Source: Zobellia laminariae (lineage in GTDB: Bacteria > Bacteroidota > Bacteroidia > Flavobacteriales > Flavobacteriaceae). Taken from it: a DNA stretch of 64,000 bases. The translations under genes and the position numbers were made by a program. Positions 35,953-44,268 of this stretch are shown piece after piece. The notes under the pieces are model-generated. The model saw nothing but the letters and a program-made list of their open reading frames with translations. It made no database searches and had not been told where the DNA came from. The stretch lies in the NCBI RefSeq assembly GCF_009725995.1, contig NZ_RCNS01000004.1:310001-374000 (forward strand), in the 5' to 3' direction. The number at the start of each line of letters is the position of its first letter. Position 1 is the stretch's first letter.

Positions 35953-37257
35953 CTAAGGGAGTTCAAAGTCTATGTACTTTTTTTCAACCATTTCGCGCGC
36001 TAGTGCCTCAAGATCAATGCCCATATTTTCTTTGTTTACTTTCAGAGCTTGGGTGCGCATCGTCACAGGTAGATTGGAATAACCATCTTTAGCACCTAAT
36101 ATCATACCTGCTACCGCTGCAACTGTGTCATTGTCACGACCGTAGTTCACTATAAACTGCATGGTTTGTTCAAAATCGCCTTCGCCATACTGCAGTGCGG
36201 TAATCAGAATTTGCCAGATTTCCCCAGAGTGAAAGGGAATAGCTTTTTCATGCTCTTCTAAAAATTGATAAGCCATTTCTTGACGGGTCCAGTCTTTTTG
36301 ATTTCCTTGAAATCCTTTGGGAACTTCAAAAATAATGCTGTCTTGAACCGTTAAGGTATTAGTTAAGACGAGTTGCTTTAATGCAAGTATTTTTTTAACG
36401 GAGGCATCTGCCATGTCATATGAAATGCGGCCGACCAACCTGCTATCTTGATATCCCAGTGGGTCTACAAAAGTTGCAGTGTTAATAATAGAATCCATGT
36501 TTGTGGTGCGAAGCGCCATATGCGTCATAGCTGAAACCAAAGCCGAAATATCTTTAGCATATCCCAAGTCGAACAAAGTGTGCTCGTAAGCAAGTTCATA
36601 GGCGCTTTCAGGGGTATTGCTGACCAATCCTAGCATAGGTGTGTATAATTGCCCTGCACAAGACATTTCGCCGCCGTAAAAACGATTCATGGCTTTTAGG
36701 TAAGTATCAGTATCTTTTTGATAGGCCATACTTACACGGGCCCATTCTTTGATCCAGTCTATTTTCTCAATTTGAGTGTCTAAGAAGTCGGTGTCGGGCA
36801 CGGAACCGTTATCACTTATAGTCTTTGTGAGCGACCCATAGTAATCGGTGATAAACTTGGCAAAGTTAGAGGCGTTGAGGTCTCCCTTGTTTTGGGATAG
36901 ATACTTTACCATGGCAAATTTCCAGCGGGTATCATCAGTGGTAGCGCCAGCAATTAGGTTATGGTCCCAAGTGCCTTCAGGAGATTGTTGACGAACGGCA
37001 GGGGTCAATGTTGTAATATATCCGTATTTAAGTTGAATGTCCTTTCGGGACCACATTTCTGTAGAAGCGCCCATGGCATCGCCAATGGCAGAACCTACAA
37101 GTGCGCCCAGAACCTTGTTATAATAAACTTCTTCAGAAAGGCTTAAGGTGTCTGAGGTATATGTAGTTTTCTTTGGTGTGGGTATATTTATTGAGGGGGT
37201 ATTCTCTTTGCAACCAATGGATAAGAGAATTAGAAAGAAGCCTATTAACCGTTTCAT
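35953..37257 (-). CDS. ADP-ribosylglycohydrolase family lipoprotein
   Basis: The 434-residue protein has lipobox LLSIGC (Cys16), so it is exported and lipid anchored; most members are cytosolic. The ARH fold shows GALVGSAIGDAMGAS, the metal motif TTDDT, and YGRDNDTVAAVAGMILGA (GxDxDT type) near the C-terminus. It would hydrolyse an N- or O-glycosidic bond to ribose. Its ATG overlaps the kinase gene upstream by 4 bp (ATGA). Confidence 0.85.
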   Translation of the reverse strand: MKRLIGFFLILLSIGCKENTPSINIPTPKKTTYTSDTLSLSEEVYYNKVLGALVGSAIGDAMGASTEMWSRKDIQLKYGYITTLTPAVRQQSPEGTWDHNLIAGATTDDTRWKFAMVKYLSQNKGDLNASNFAKFITDYYGSLTKTISDNGSVPDTDFLDTQIEKIDWIKEWARVSMAYQKDTDTYLKAMNRFYGGEMSCAGQLYTPMLGLVSNTPESAYELAYEHTLFDLGYAKDISALVSAMTHMALRTTNMDSIINTATFVDPLGYQDSRLVGRISYDMADASVKKILALKQLVLTNTLTVQDSIIFEVPKGFQGNQKDWTRQEMAYQFLEEHEKAIPFHSGEIWQILITALQYGEGDFEQTMQFIVNYGRDNDTVAAVAGMILGAKDGYSNLPVTMRTQALKVNKENMGIDLEALAREMVEKKYIDFELP

Positions 37258-38246
37258 GAAGCCAAAATAAGTTTGCGCGCTTTTTTTAAAAGTTTGCTTT
37301 TTTCTTTCAAGGAACGTTCTAGAGGTAATTGCGCAAGCCCAATTAGTCGTCTCATAATCTCAATACCTGCCACTTGGGACATCAATTTTAAATCGGCATC
37401 ACCTTGGTAAGCGTTATGAATACGCTTTAAATAGCCTTTCTTGCCTGTGGCAATAATTATGTGCGCAGCCATAACTCCCAAGTCAAATTCAGGAAAGCCT
37501 ACAAAACCAAATTCAGGGTCTATGATGTAAAGATTATCAGCTTCCGTCATCCAGCTGCCTGGGTAATAATCGCCATGTAGCAAAGTGTTTCCGGGTGACA
37601 AGTATTTTTTTCCAACCTTCTTTACTACTTTTTTTATCTTCTTATCCTTTTTAAATTGAAGTGAAAGTTCTTGAAGGCCAGGTTGTATGTCGTCTAGTTG
37701 AAAACCGTTGTCTTCTAAAAAAGGAAGTTCAAAAACGTGTTGGTGGTTAAGTTGGCGCATTTCCATGTTCTCGGGAAAGCTGCTAGGAGCTTCTTTTCGA
37801 TGAATAAGGCCAAGAATAAAAATAAGTCGGTCTAACTGCCTATTTGATATACACTGTTTTTTATAGATGTAGGTCATGTCTTCACAATGTCCCAAATCTT
37901 CTAGCAACAATAGATTTTCGGCGGCATCAAATCCTATGATTTTTGGAACATGCGCATGAACGGCATTGTCCCTAACCGCTTGGTAGAATTTTTTTTCTAC
38001 TGCAATCCGGTCTAATGGAGCTTTGATCTGCTGATACTTCTGAACATAGGGACGCGATTGTTTTAAGATAAAAGTCCGTTGGTCCGTAATAACGCGGAGT
38101 ACCACGTTCATGTTTCCGTCACCCGGTTTTTCTACAGCAGTTATTTTTTCTGACGTATTTAGCCATTCTTTAGATTGTAGATAATTCTGAAGTTCTTCTA
38201 GAGGGGTGTTGGTGTCTATTGCGGTCAAAACAGTTGTTTTATGCAA
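37254..38246 (-). CDS. Methylthioribose-kinase-like phosphotransferase
   Basis: The 330-residue aminoglycoside-phosphotransferase-fold protein has GDGNMN in the nucleotide loop, the catalytic HGDYYPGSW, and IDPEFGFVGFPEFDLG. All three are close to MTR kinase (MtnK) motifs. MtnK phosphorylates the 1-OH of 5-methylthioribose. Here the operon partner is an ADP-ribosylglycohydrolase, so a ribose derivative is a plausible substrate. No other methionine-salvage gene is nearby, hence no symbol. It starts 16 bp from the tRNA terminator. Confidence 0.78.
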   Translation of the reverse strand: MHKTTVLTAIDTNTPLEELQNYLQSKEWLNTSEKITAVEKPGDGNMNVVLRVITDQRTFILKQSRPYVQKYQQIKAPLDRIAVEKKFYQAVRDNAVHAHVPKIIGFDAAENLLLLEDLGHCEDMTYIYKKQCISNRQLDRLIFILGLIHRKEAPSSFPENMEMRQLNHQHVFELPFLEDNGFQLDDIQPGLQELSLQFKKDKKIKKVVKKVGKKYLSPGNTLLHGDYYPGSWMTEADNLYIIDPEFGFVGFPEFDLGVMAAHIIIATGKKGYLKRIHNAYQGDADLKLMSQVAGIEIMRRLIGLAQLPLERSLKEKSKLLKKARKLILAS

Positions 38247-38261
38247 TATAAGTCCAAAAAC

Positions 38262-38291
38262 AAAAAATCCTTACGTGAGTAAGGATTTTTT
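38262..38291 (-). terminator. Terminator of the tRNA-Phe gene
   Basis: A perfect 13-bp stem is formed by 38262-38274 and 38279-38291 with a GTGA loop. The flanks give T runs on both strands. It begins two bases after the tRNA 3' end. Confidence 0.9.
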
Positions 38292-38292
38292 G

Positions 38293-38365
38293 TGGTGCCT
38301 CCAGGAATCGAACCAGGGACACATGGATTTTCAGTCCATTGCTCTACCAACTGAGCTAAGGCACC
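38293..38365 (-). tRNA. tRNA-Phe (GAA)
   Basis: The minus strand gives a full 73-nt cloverleaf. The acceptor GGTGCCT pairs with AGGCACC, the D arm is GCTC/GAGC, and the anticodon stem is ATGGA/TCCAT with loop CTGAAAA (anticodon GAA). The T arm is CCTGG/CCAGG-type with GTTCGATTC. The discriminator is A and the 3' CCA is not encoded. Confidence 0.97.
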
Positions 38366-38383
38366 ATGCCCGTTTGCGGGGTG

Positions 38384-38414
38384 CAAATATAATTTCAAAT
38401 TTATGATATGCAAA
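38384..38414 (-). promoter_or_regulatory. Promoter of tRNA-Phe (TTTG-19-TATATTTG)
   Basis: On the minus strand TTTG (38414-38411) is followed after 19 bp by TATATTTG (38391-38384). Both match Bacteroidota sigma-ABfr elements at the right spacing. It sits 19 bp before the mature tRNA 5' end. A short CCCG/CGGG hairpin lies between. Confidence 0.8.
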
Positions 38415-38467
38415 CAAAAATCGAAAAAAAGATGTTTTTTAAGTAACATTTTTTGATCTTTGTATCT

Positions 38468-39196
38468 ATGAACTTAGTAATTGATGCTGGTAATACTTGT
38501 GTGAAACTAGCGGTGTTTGAGGGAGATACCCTCATATTCCGGCAGAATTCAGACGTGCAAAACGTAGCTCGAGAAATAAAAGAAATTTGTGACCATTATC
38601 CCAAAATAAAACGCGGAATCATAGCTTCGGTTGGAAATTTGGACCGAAAAGTGATGTCAGTGTTGACTGTTTTCTGCGAAGTTCACGAATTAACACCCTC
38701 AAGCAAAACTCCTTTTAAGAACTCATATGCAACTCCACAATCTTTGGGAGTTGATAGGATTGCTTTGGCAACAGCTGCATTTTATCATAATCCTAAAGGC
38801 AATAGTTTGGTGATTGATGCGGGTACTTGCGTTACTTATGATGTAGTAAACGATTATGGAGAGTATTTGGGTGGAGCTATTTCACCCGGTTTGCATATGC
38901 GTTATAAGGCTTTGCACGAACAAACTTCAAAATTACCATTACTAAAGCCAAAAGAATTAATAGATTATATAGGGAACTCTACCGAAACCAGTATTCATAG
39001 TGGCGTAGTTAACGGCATATGTCAAGAAATAGATGGTGTAATAGACCAATACAAATCTCGTTTTGCAGATTTAACAGTTATTTTAACAGGTGGTGACATG
39101 CTATTTTTGTCTAAACGGTTAAAAAATACCATATTTGCGGACTCCAAATTTCTCCTAGTAGGATTAAATTATCTGTTGGAATACAACAAACGCTAA
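38468..39196 (+). CDS. coaX: Type III pantothenate kinase
   Basis: The enzyme phosphorylates pantothenate, the first step of CoA synthesis. The ASKHA fold shows LVIDAGNTCVKLAVF, GVDRIALATAAF, VIDAGTCVTYDVV and GGAISPGLHMRYKAL. I start it at the ATG at 38468 (MNLVIDAG); an ATG at 38453 adds MIFVS. Its stop overlaps the ATG of the porin-like gene by one base, so they are coupled. Confidence 0.94.
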   Translation: MNLVIDAGNTCVKLAVFEGDTLIFRQNSDVQNVAREIKEICDHYPKIKRGIIASVGNLDRKVMSVLTVFCEVHELTPSSKTPFKNSYATPQSLGVDRIALATAAFYHNPKGNSLVIDAGTCVTYDVVNDYGEYLGGAISPGLHMRYKALHEQTSKLPLLKPKELIDYIGNSTETSIHSGVVNGICQEIDGVIDQYKSRFADLTVILTGGDMLFLSKRLKNTIFADSKFLLVGLNYLLEYNKR

Positions 39197-40482
39197 TGAT
39201 CAGAAAAATAGTTTTTGCCATAATTTGCCTTTTTGCAACGGGTATGTACGCTCAAGATGGTTCAGTTTCCCCATATTCATATTTTGGTTTAGGAGAGTTA
39301 AGAAGCGGTTCTACTGCGGAAAACCAAATGATGGGTGGGATAGGAATGTATGCCGATAGTATTCATGTCAACCTAAAAAATCCAGCTGCTTACGGTGGAT
39401 TGGGAATTCAAGGTCGTGATGATTTTGGTATAACCACGTATACTGCTGGTCTGTCTTATAAACAAACTAGTTTAAAAAGTTATACAGAGAGTCAAACTAC
39501 TGCGGTTACCAACTTAGATTATCTTTCTATAGGTTTAAGTATCAAAAAAGGTCTAGGGATAGGTTTTGGTATTCTGCCATATTCTTCTGTAGGATATAAT
39601 TTTGAAAGTTTAGTAGGAACCGAAGGTTCTAGAGAAATAAACCAATACTCTGGAGACGGTGGTGTAAACAAGGTTTACATGTCCGTTGGATATGAGTTTG
39701 CCAAAGATTTTAGCTTTGGTGTTACGGCAAATTATAATTTTGGAAGAATTGAAACGCTTAAAGTGCAAAGTAATGAAGGTGTGTTGTTGGGTTCTAAAGA
39801 TGAGAGAGTCTCTAGAATAAACGGTGTAGATTTTAATTATGCACTTAGTTATTCTCCTGCAATTGATGAGAGTCACACTTTATTTACATCTGTACGGGTA
39901 AATACTCAAGCCAATCTTACGGCAAGAAATACACAGCGTATTGGTTCTTTTATTGGAACTCCTACTCAAGAACGTTTTGTAGACGAAGTAAATTTAGCGG
40001 CACAAGGCAAAGAAGATACGGGAATAACTATACCTACAACGACTACGTTGGGTGTAGGTTATGGTAAAAATATGCAGTGGTTCGTGGGGGTAGAGTATAG
40101 TTTCCAAAAGCTTACGGATTTCTCGAACGACTTTTTAGAAATAGATAATTTGGTTTATAAAGACGCTAGTACATTGGCGTTAGGTGGTTTTTATACTCCT
40201 GAGAGAAATTCTTTTGGAAGTTACTTTAAGAGAGTGACGTACAGGGCTGGGGTGCGATTGGAGAAGACCGGAATGTATGTTAATGAGAAAGACATAAACA
40301 ATTTTGGCATAACTTTTGGATTGGGTTTACCGTTGGGTAACAATCTCTCAAATCTTAACTTAGGTTTTGAAGTTGGAAAAAAAGGGACTACCGCCGCAGA
40401 TTTAATAGAGGAGAGTTACTTTAAAGTTAACCTAGGATTGTCATTAAGTGATCAATGGTTTAGGAAAAGAAAGATAAACTAA
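39196..40482 (+). CDS. Outer-membrane porin-like beta-barrel protein
   Basis: The 428-residue protein has a signal peptide (1-19, ending GMYAQ). Features reminiscent of FadL-like barrels follow: SPYSYFGLGELRSGSTAENQ at the N-terminus and many alternating strands to the C-terminal end. It is in an operon with coaX and is conserved there in this family by recollection. Transport substrate is unknown. Confidence 0.75.
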   Translation: MIRKIVFAIICLFATGMYAQDGSVSPYSYFGLGELRSGSTAENQMMGGIGMYADSIHVNLKNPAAYGGLGIQGRDDFGITTYTAGLSYKQTSLKSYTESQTTAVTNLDYLSIGLSIKKGLGIGFGILPYSSVGYNFESLVGTEGSREINQYSGDGGVNKVYMSVGYEFAKDFSFGVTANYNFGRIETLKVQSNEGVLLGSKDERVSRINGVDFNYALSYSPAIDESHTLFTSVRVNTQANLTARNTQRIGSFIGTPTQERFVDEVNLAAQGKEDTGITIPTTTTLGVGYGKNMQWFVGVEYSFQKLTDFSNDFLEIDNLVYKDASTLALGGFYTPERNSFGSYFKRVTYRAGVRLEKTGMYVNEKDINNFGITFGLGLPLGNNLSNLNLGFEVGKKGTTAADLIEESYFKVNLGLSLSDQWFRKRKIN

Positions 40483-40722
40483 GATTGTAAAAATATCTGA
40501 GGTTTTATTAGGGTTTAAGCGATAAATTATAGGATTATTGAATAAATTCGCAAAAAAAATCTCGAAAAGGCATTTTCTATATTTCTCTTAGAGCTCTTGA
40601 TAAAAAATTAGTACATTACCCAACCAAAAATTAGAACATAATAACGAGCCATATTGACTCTGGACACTAACCACGATTTTGATTGGCAATTTGTAATTTG
40701 AAAAACAAGTAAAAATTAAGAA

Positions 40723-42096
40723 ATGAAAACAAAACTTTACTTCACGGCGATTATGCTTTTAGGGTTTATGGGAGTAAGTCATGCCCAAGCTCAAAATCAA
40801 GAATGTATGACCAACTTATCCATATATGTTGAGCATGCAAAAGTTAAAAATTATGAGGCCGCATATACGCCTTGGAAAATGGTTTATGATAACTGTCCAG
40901 ATATTAACCGGGCGAATTTTATCTATGGAGAAAAAATATTAGAAGACAAAATTGAAAAGTCTTCTGGTGCTGACAAGGATGGCTACATAAAAGATATGTT
41001 GGCTTTGTATGATAATAGCGCAAAATATTTTCCAAAAAAATACTCTCCAGCTGTAGTTGGTATTGACAAAGCTTTGTTTTTGTATGATAACAAAATGGCT
41101 TCTGATAGTGAGTTGTATGATATGTTAGGTTCTGCTTTTGAAAAAGATCCTAAAAACTTTAAGAATCCAAAAGCTTTATACTTATACTTCTCAAGTTTAG
41201 TAGACTTGCACAAAGGAGGTAAAAAAGACTTACAAGAGGTTTTTGATGTTTACGATAACGTAAATGATAAAATAGAGGAAGAGAATAAAAAACTTACAGG
41301 AGTAATTACACAATTACTTCCTAAAGATTCTACAGGTACAATCACTTCTAAAGAAAAAAGAAGTTTAAAAATCGCAACTACAAACTCTGAATCTTACGGT
41401 AAGATTGCAGGTAGTGTAGATTCTAAACTTGGTGCTTTAGCAGATTGTAGCAATCTTATTCCTTTGTATGAGAAGAGTTATGAAGAGAAAAAAGGAGATG
41501 TTACTTGGGTAAAAAGAGCGGTAGGAAGAATGTTCAACAAAGAATGTACTGATGATCCTTTGTTCCAGAAGTTGTTTGAAGCTCAATTGGCTTTAGATCC
41601 TTCAGCAAGTGCTTACGTTTATGGTGGTACTTTAAAAATGAAAAACGGAGATACTAAAGGAGCTCTTGCAGATTTTGACAAGGCAATGAGTTTGGAAACC
41701 GATTCATATAAAAAATCTGATATTGCTTACAAAGTAGCAGTTATCAATAAAAGAAAAGGTAGTAAGTCTACAGCTAGAAAGTATGCTCAAATGGCCATTA
41801 GCGCTAACAAAGCAAACGGTAAAGCTTATTTATTAATAGCAAACCTTTACGCTACAAGTGCTAACGATTGTGGTAGTACTCCTTTTGAAAAGAGAGCTAT
41901 CTATTGGAAAGCTGCAGATATGGCTCGTCAGGCTGGTCGTGTAGATCCTGCTGTTAAGGGAGCTGCTAATCAATCTGCTGCTAGTTACGCTGCAAAAGCA
42001 CCGTCTAAAACAGATATTTTCAACTCAGGTATGGCTGGTAAAACAGTAACTTTTAGTTGTTGGGTTGGTGGTAGCATAAAAGTACCGAACTTATAG
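40723..42096 (+). CDS. Exported tetratricopeptide-repeat protein
   Basis: The 457-residue protein has a signal peptide (1-21). Helical repeats consistent with TPRs run from about 30 to 430, including ALADFDKAMSLETDSYKK and AYKVAVINKRKGSKSTARK. It is abundant in Ala/Lys with codons typical of high expression. It probably has an envelope scaffold role. A strong hairpin plus T10 follows (42131-42171). Confidence 0.78.
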   Translation: MKTKLYFTAIMLLGFMGVSHAQAQNQECMTNLSIYVEHAKVKNYEAAYTPWKMVYDNCPDINRANFIYGEKILEDKIEKSSGADKDGYIKDMLALYDNSAKYFPKKYSPAVVGIDKALFLYDNKMASDSELYDMLGSAFEKDPKNFKNPKALYLYFSSLVDLHKGGKKDLQEVFDVYDNVNDKIEEENKKLTGVITQLLPKDSTGTITSKEKRSLKIATTNSESYGKIAGSVDSKLGALADCSNLIPLYEKSYEEKKGDVTWVKRAVGRMFNKECTDDPLFQKLFEAQLALDPSASAYVYGGTLKMKNGDTKGALADFDKAMSLETDSYKKSDIAYKVAVINKRKGSKSTARKYAQMAISANKANGKAYLLIANLYATSANDCGSTPFEKRAIYWKAADMARQAGRVDPAVKGAANQSAASYAAKAPSKTDIFNSGMAGKTVTFSCWVGGSIKVPNL

Positions 42097-42100
42097 AAAG

Positions 42101-42710
42101 ATGATTTCATCTTACGGATATAGTCTTAAAAGTATTGCCATGGTTTTCACCATGGCAATACTTTTTTTTTTCGTGTCAGGATAACTATAAAAGGTCTGGG
42201 CAAGAAAAAGCACCTTTAGTATATCCTATGGGGATTGCTGAAAATTTCACGGCAACATATACTGAGGCCAGGGAGATGTTAGAGAGTGAAGACTCTACTT
42301 CTACAAGGGTAATAGCGGTGTTGACAAGTCCTCTAAATGAAGATTATAATAATTTAGAGTTTCCCTACCGTACCTTTCCAGATGGGCTATTGGTCCATTA
42401 TTTTAACGAAACAGGAGAGAAGAGTATCATTAAGGCAGATTATGGAATTATTTATTCTGCTACAAATGTGATAGATTTACAAGGGAATGTCGTTATTGAA
42501 AGCCACGACGGAAAGAAACTAGAGACCCCACAATTATTTTGGGATCAAGATGATAACTGGATTTTTACTCAAGAGAAGTTTAAATTTACAAACCCTGAAG
42601 ATGGAACTATTATGGATGGTGAAGGAATGGATTTCAATAGAGATTTAAGTTTCTTCAATGCCCATAAAACGTATGGTCTAATGACTATTAAAGAAGAATC
42701 GAATGACTAG
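42101..42710 (+). CDS. lptC: LptC-like LPS-export protein with a frame break at T10
   Basis: The body (from about 42171) is LptC: SCQDNYKRSG at the lipobox, then a beta-jellyroll with DLQGNVVIESHDGKKLETP and FTQEKFKFTN. LptC links LptBFG to the periplasmic Lpt bridge. No ATG gives a signal sequence in this frame; only a TTG at 42135 does. The ATG at 42101 starts a good lipoprotein signal (ISSYGYSLKSIAMVFTMAIL), but its frame ends at TAA 42182-42184 after 27 codons. Removing one T from the T10 at 42162-42171 joins the two as ...ILFFSCQDN. The 3' end overlaps the next gene by 8 bp. Confidence 0.8.
42131..42171 (+). terminator. Perfect hairpin plus T10 at the lptC start (terminator-like / slippage site)
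   Basis: A 13-bp stem, 42131-42143 (AGTATTGCCATGG) with 42150-42162, encloses loop TTTTCA and runs straight into T10 (42162-42171). It is an ideal intrinsic terminator for the TPR gene, yet it lies within the predicted lptC signal-peptide coding region. Read-through or attenuation would set lptC-CNNM-region expression. The same layout is known to drive transcriptional slippage on T tracts. Confidence 0.75.
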
Positions 42711-42906
42711 AATTTTAAAATATACCGAATACTTATATGTGGCTGTTGCCTTTTTTTCGTTGTATAGAATTTTTACTGATTGGAATACGGATAGACAATC
42801 TGCCTATCTATTTATTTTCTTCGCGGCAGTTTCAATAGGAATGTTCTTTTTTAGAAGAAACTATAGGAAGAAGTTTGAACAGCGTAAACAAGATAATCAA
42901 CAGTAA
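42703..42906 (+). CDS. Small two-TM membrane protein
   Basis: The 67 residues have two hydrophobic helices (about 10-25 and 34-50) and a basic Arg/Lys/Gln-rich tail (RRNYRKKFEQRK). It overlaps lptC by 8 bp and precedes the CNNM gene by 2 bp, so it is a real coupled gene. Function is unknown. Confidence 0.75.
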   Translation: MTRILKYTEYLYVAVAFFSLYRIFTDWNTDRQSAYLFIFFAAVSIGMFFFRRNYRKKFEQRKQDNQQ

Positions 42907-42908
42907 TT

Positions 42909-44198
42909 GTGGAAACGCCCATTTTAATTATTGTTTTATCCCTGCTGTTTTCAGCTTTTTTTTCAGGGATGGAGATTGCATTTATCTCCGCCAATAAAAT
43001 ACATATAGAAATAGAGAAGAAACAAGAAGGTCTTTTGGCCAAGGTGTTAACGCGTCTAACCAAAAAACCCTCTAAGTTCATTGCTACAATGCTTATTGGG
43101 AATAATATTGCCTTGGTAATATATGGACTTTTTATGGGTGATCTTCTCATGGAATGGTTCCAGAGCATGGTGCCTACCAATAGCGAGTTTCTAAATCTAG
43201 TCTTGGGAGATTTCAGTTTGGTGACGCAAACTGTTATATCTACGCTTATTATACTTTTTACAGCAGAATTTCTTCCTAAAGTGCTTTTTCAGATATACTC
43301 TAACGTTTTGCTTAAGTTTTTAGCGGTACCGGCATATCTTTTCTATCTTCTTTTCTCGGTAATTTCGGACTTTGTTATTTGGGTGTCGGATGCAATTTTA
43401 AAAGCTTTTTTTAAGACCGAAGGAGACGAAGTACAACTTGCGTTTAGTAAAATAGAATTAGGAGATTACATTACGGAACAAATGGAAGCTGTAGAAGAAG
43501 AGGATGATGTTGATTCTGAAATTCAAATTTTTCAAAACGCATTAGAGTTTGCTGCAGTAAAGGCCCGTGAGGTTATGGTTCCAAGAACAGAAATCATGGC
43601 AGTAGAGCTTGACGAGAGCCCTAAAAATCTAGCTAAGTTATTTACGGAAACAGGATATTCAAAAATCCTAGTTTATAAAGACACGATAGATAATATCATA
43701 GGCTATGTACATTCTTATGAGCTTTTTAAAAAGCCCAAGACCATAAAGAGTATTCTTTTGCCTGTAGAGTTTGTACCTGAAACAATGTTGATTCAGGATA
43801 TCCTGAACGTTTTGACCAAAAAGAGAAAGAGTATTTCTGTGGTTTTAGACGAGTATGGTGGTACGTCTGGTATCATGACAGTAGAGGATATTGTAGAAGA
43901 ACTTTTTGGTGAAATAGAAGATGAGCATGATACTACAGATTTAATAGAAGAACAGTTAGAGGATAATACATACAAATTTTCTGCGCGTTTAGAAGTCGAT
44001 TATTTAAATGAGGCGTACAAGTTGGAACTTCCTAAAAGTGAAGAGTATGAGACACTTGGCGGAATGATTGTGAATGGAACAGGTGAAATTCCTGAGCAAG
44101 ATTCAGAAATACAAGTAGAAAATTTTCTGTTTAAAATAATTGAAGTCTCAAATACGAAAATCGATTTAGTGTCAATGCAAATCATTGATAAAGAATAG
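42909..44198 (+). CDS. CNNM/CorC-type hemolysin family protein (DUF21-CBS-CorC_HlyC)
   Basis: The 429-residue membrane protein has a DUF21 domain with four TM helices (about 1-170). A CBS pair follows (about 205-330, MVPRTEIMAVELDE and VVLDEYGGTSGIMTVEDIVEELFG), then a C-terminal CorC_HlyC domain. It is probably a magnesium/cobalt efflux-type transporter. The start is GTG at 42909, two bases after the small upstream gene. Confidence 0.88.
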   Translation: METPILIIVLSLLFSAFFSGMEIAFISANKIHIEIEKKQEGLLAKVLTRLTKKPSKFIATMLIGNNIALVIYGLFMGDLLMEWFQSMVPTNSEFLNLVLGDFSLVTQTVISTLIILFTAEFLPKVLFQIYSNVLLKFLAVPAYLFYLLFSVISDFVIWVSDAILKAFFKTEGDEVQLAFSKIELGDYITEQMEAVEEEDDVDSEIQIFQNALEFAAVKAREVMVPRTEIMAVELDESPKNLAKLFTETGYSKILVYKDTIDNIIGYVHSYELFKKPKTIKSILLPVEFVPETMLIQDILNVLTKKRKSISVVLDEYGGTSGIMTVEDIVEELFGEIEDEHDTTDLIEEQLEDNTYKFSARLEVDYLNEAYKLELPKSEEYETLGGMIVNGTGEIPEQDSEIQVENFLFKIIEVSNTKIDLVSMQIIDKE

Positions 44199-44268
44199 TT
44201 TTTCAATCCTTTTATAAATTGAAGGAAAAATGGTAATTTCGCACACTGATTAAACAAAAACCTAATTA

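Noticed and set aside
38366..38383. CCCG/CGGG hairpin between tRNA-Phe and its promoter as a riboswitch
   Set aside because: Only a few base pairs; more likely part of the tRNA 5' leader.
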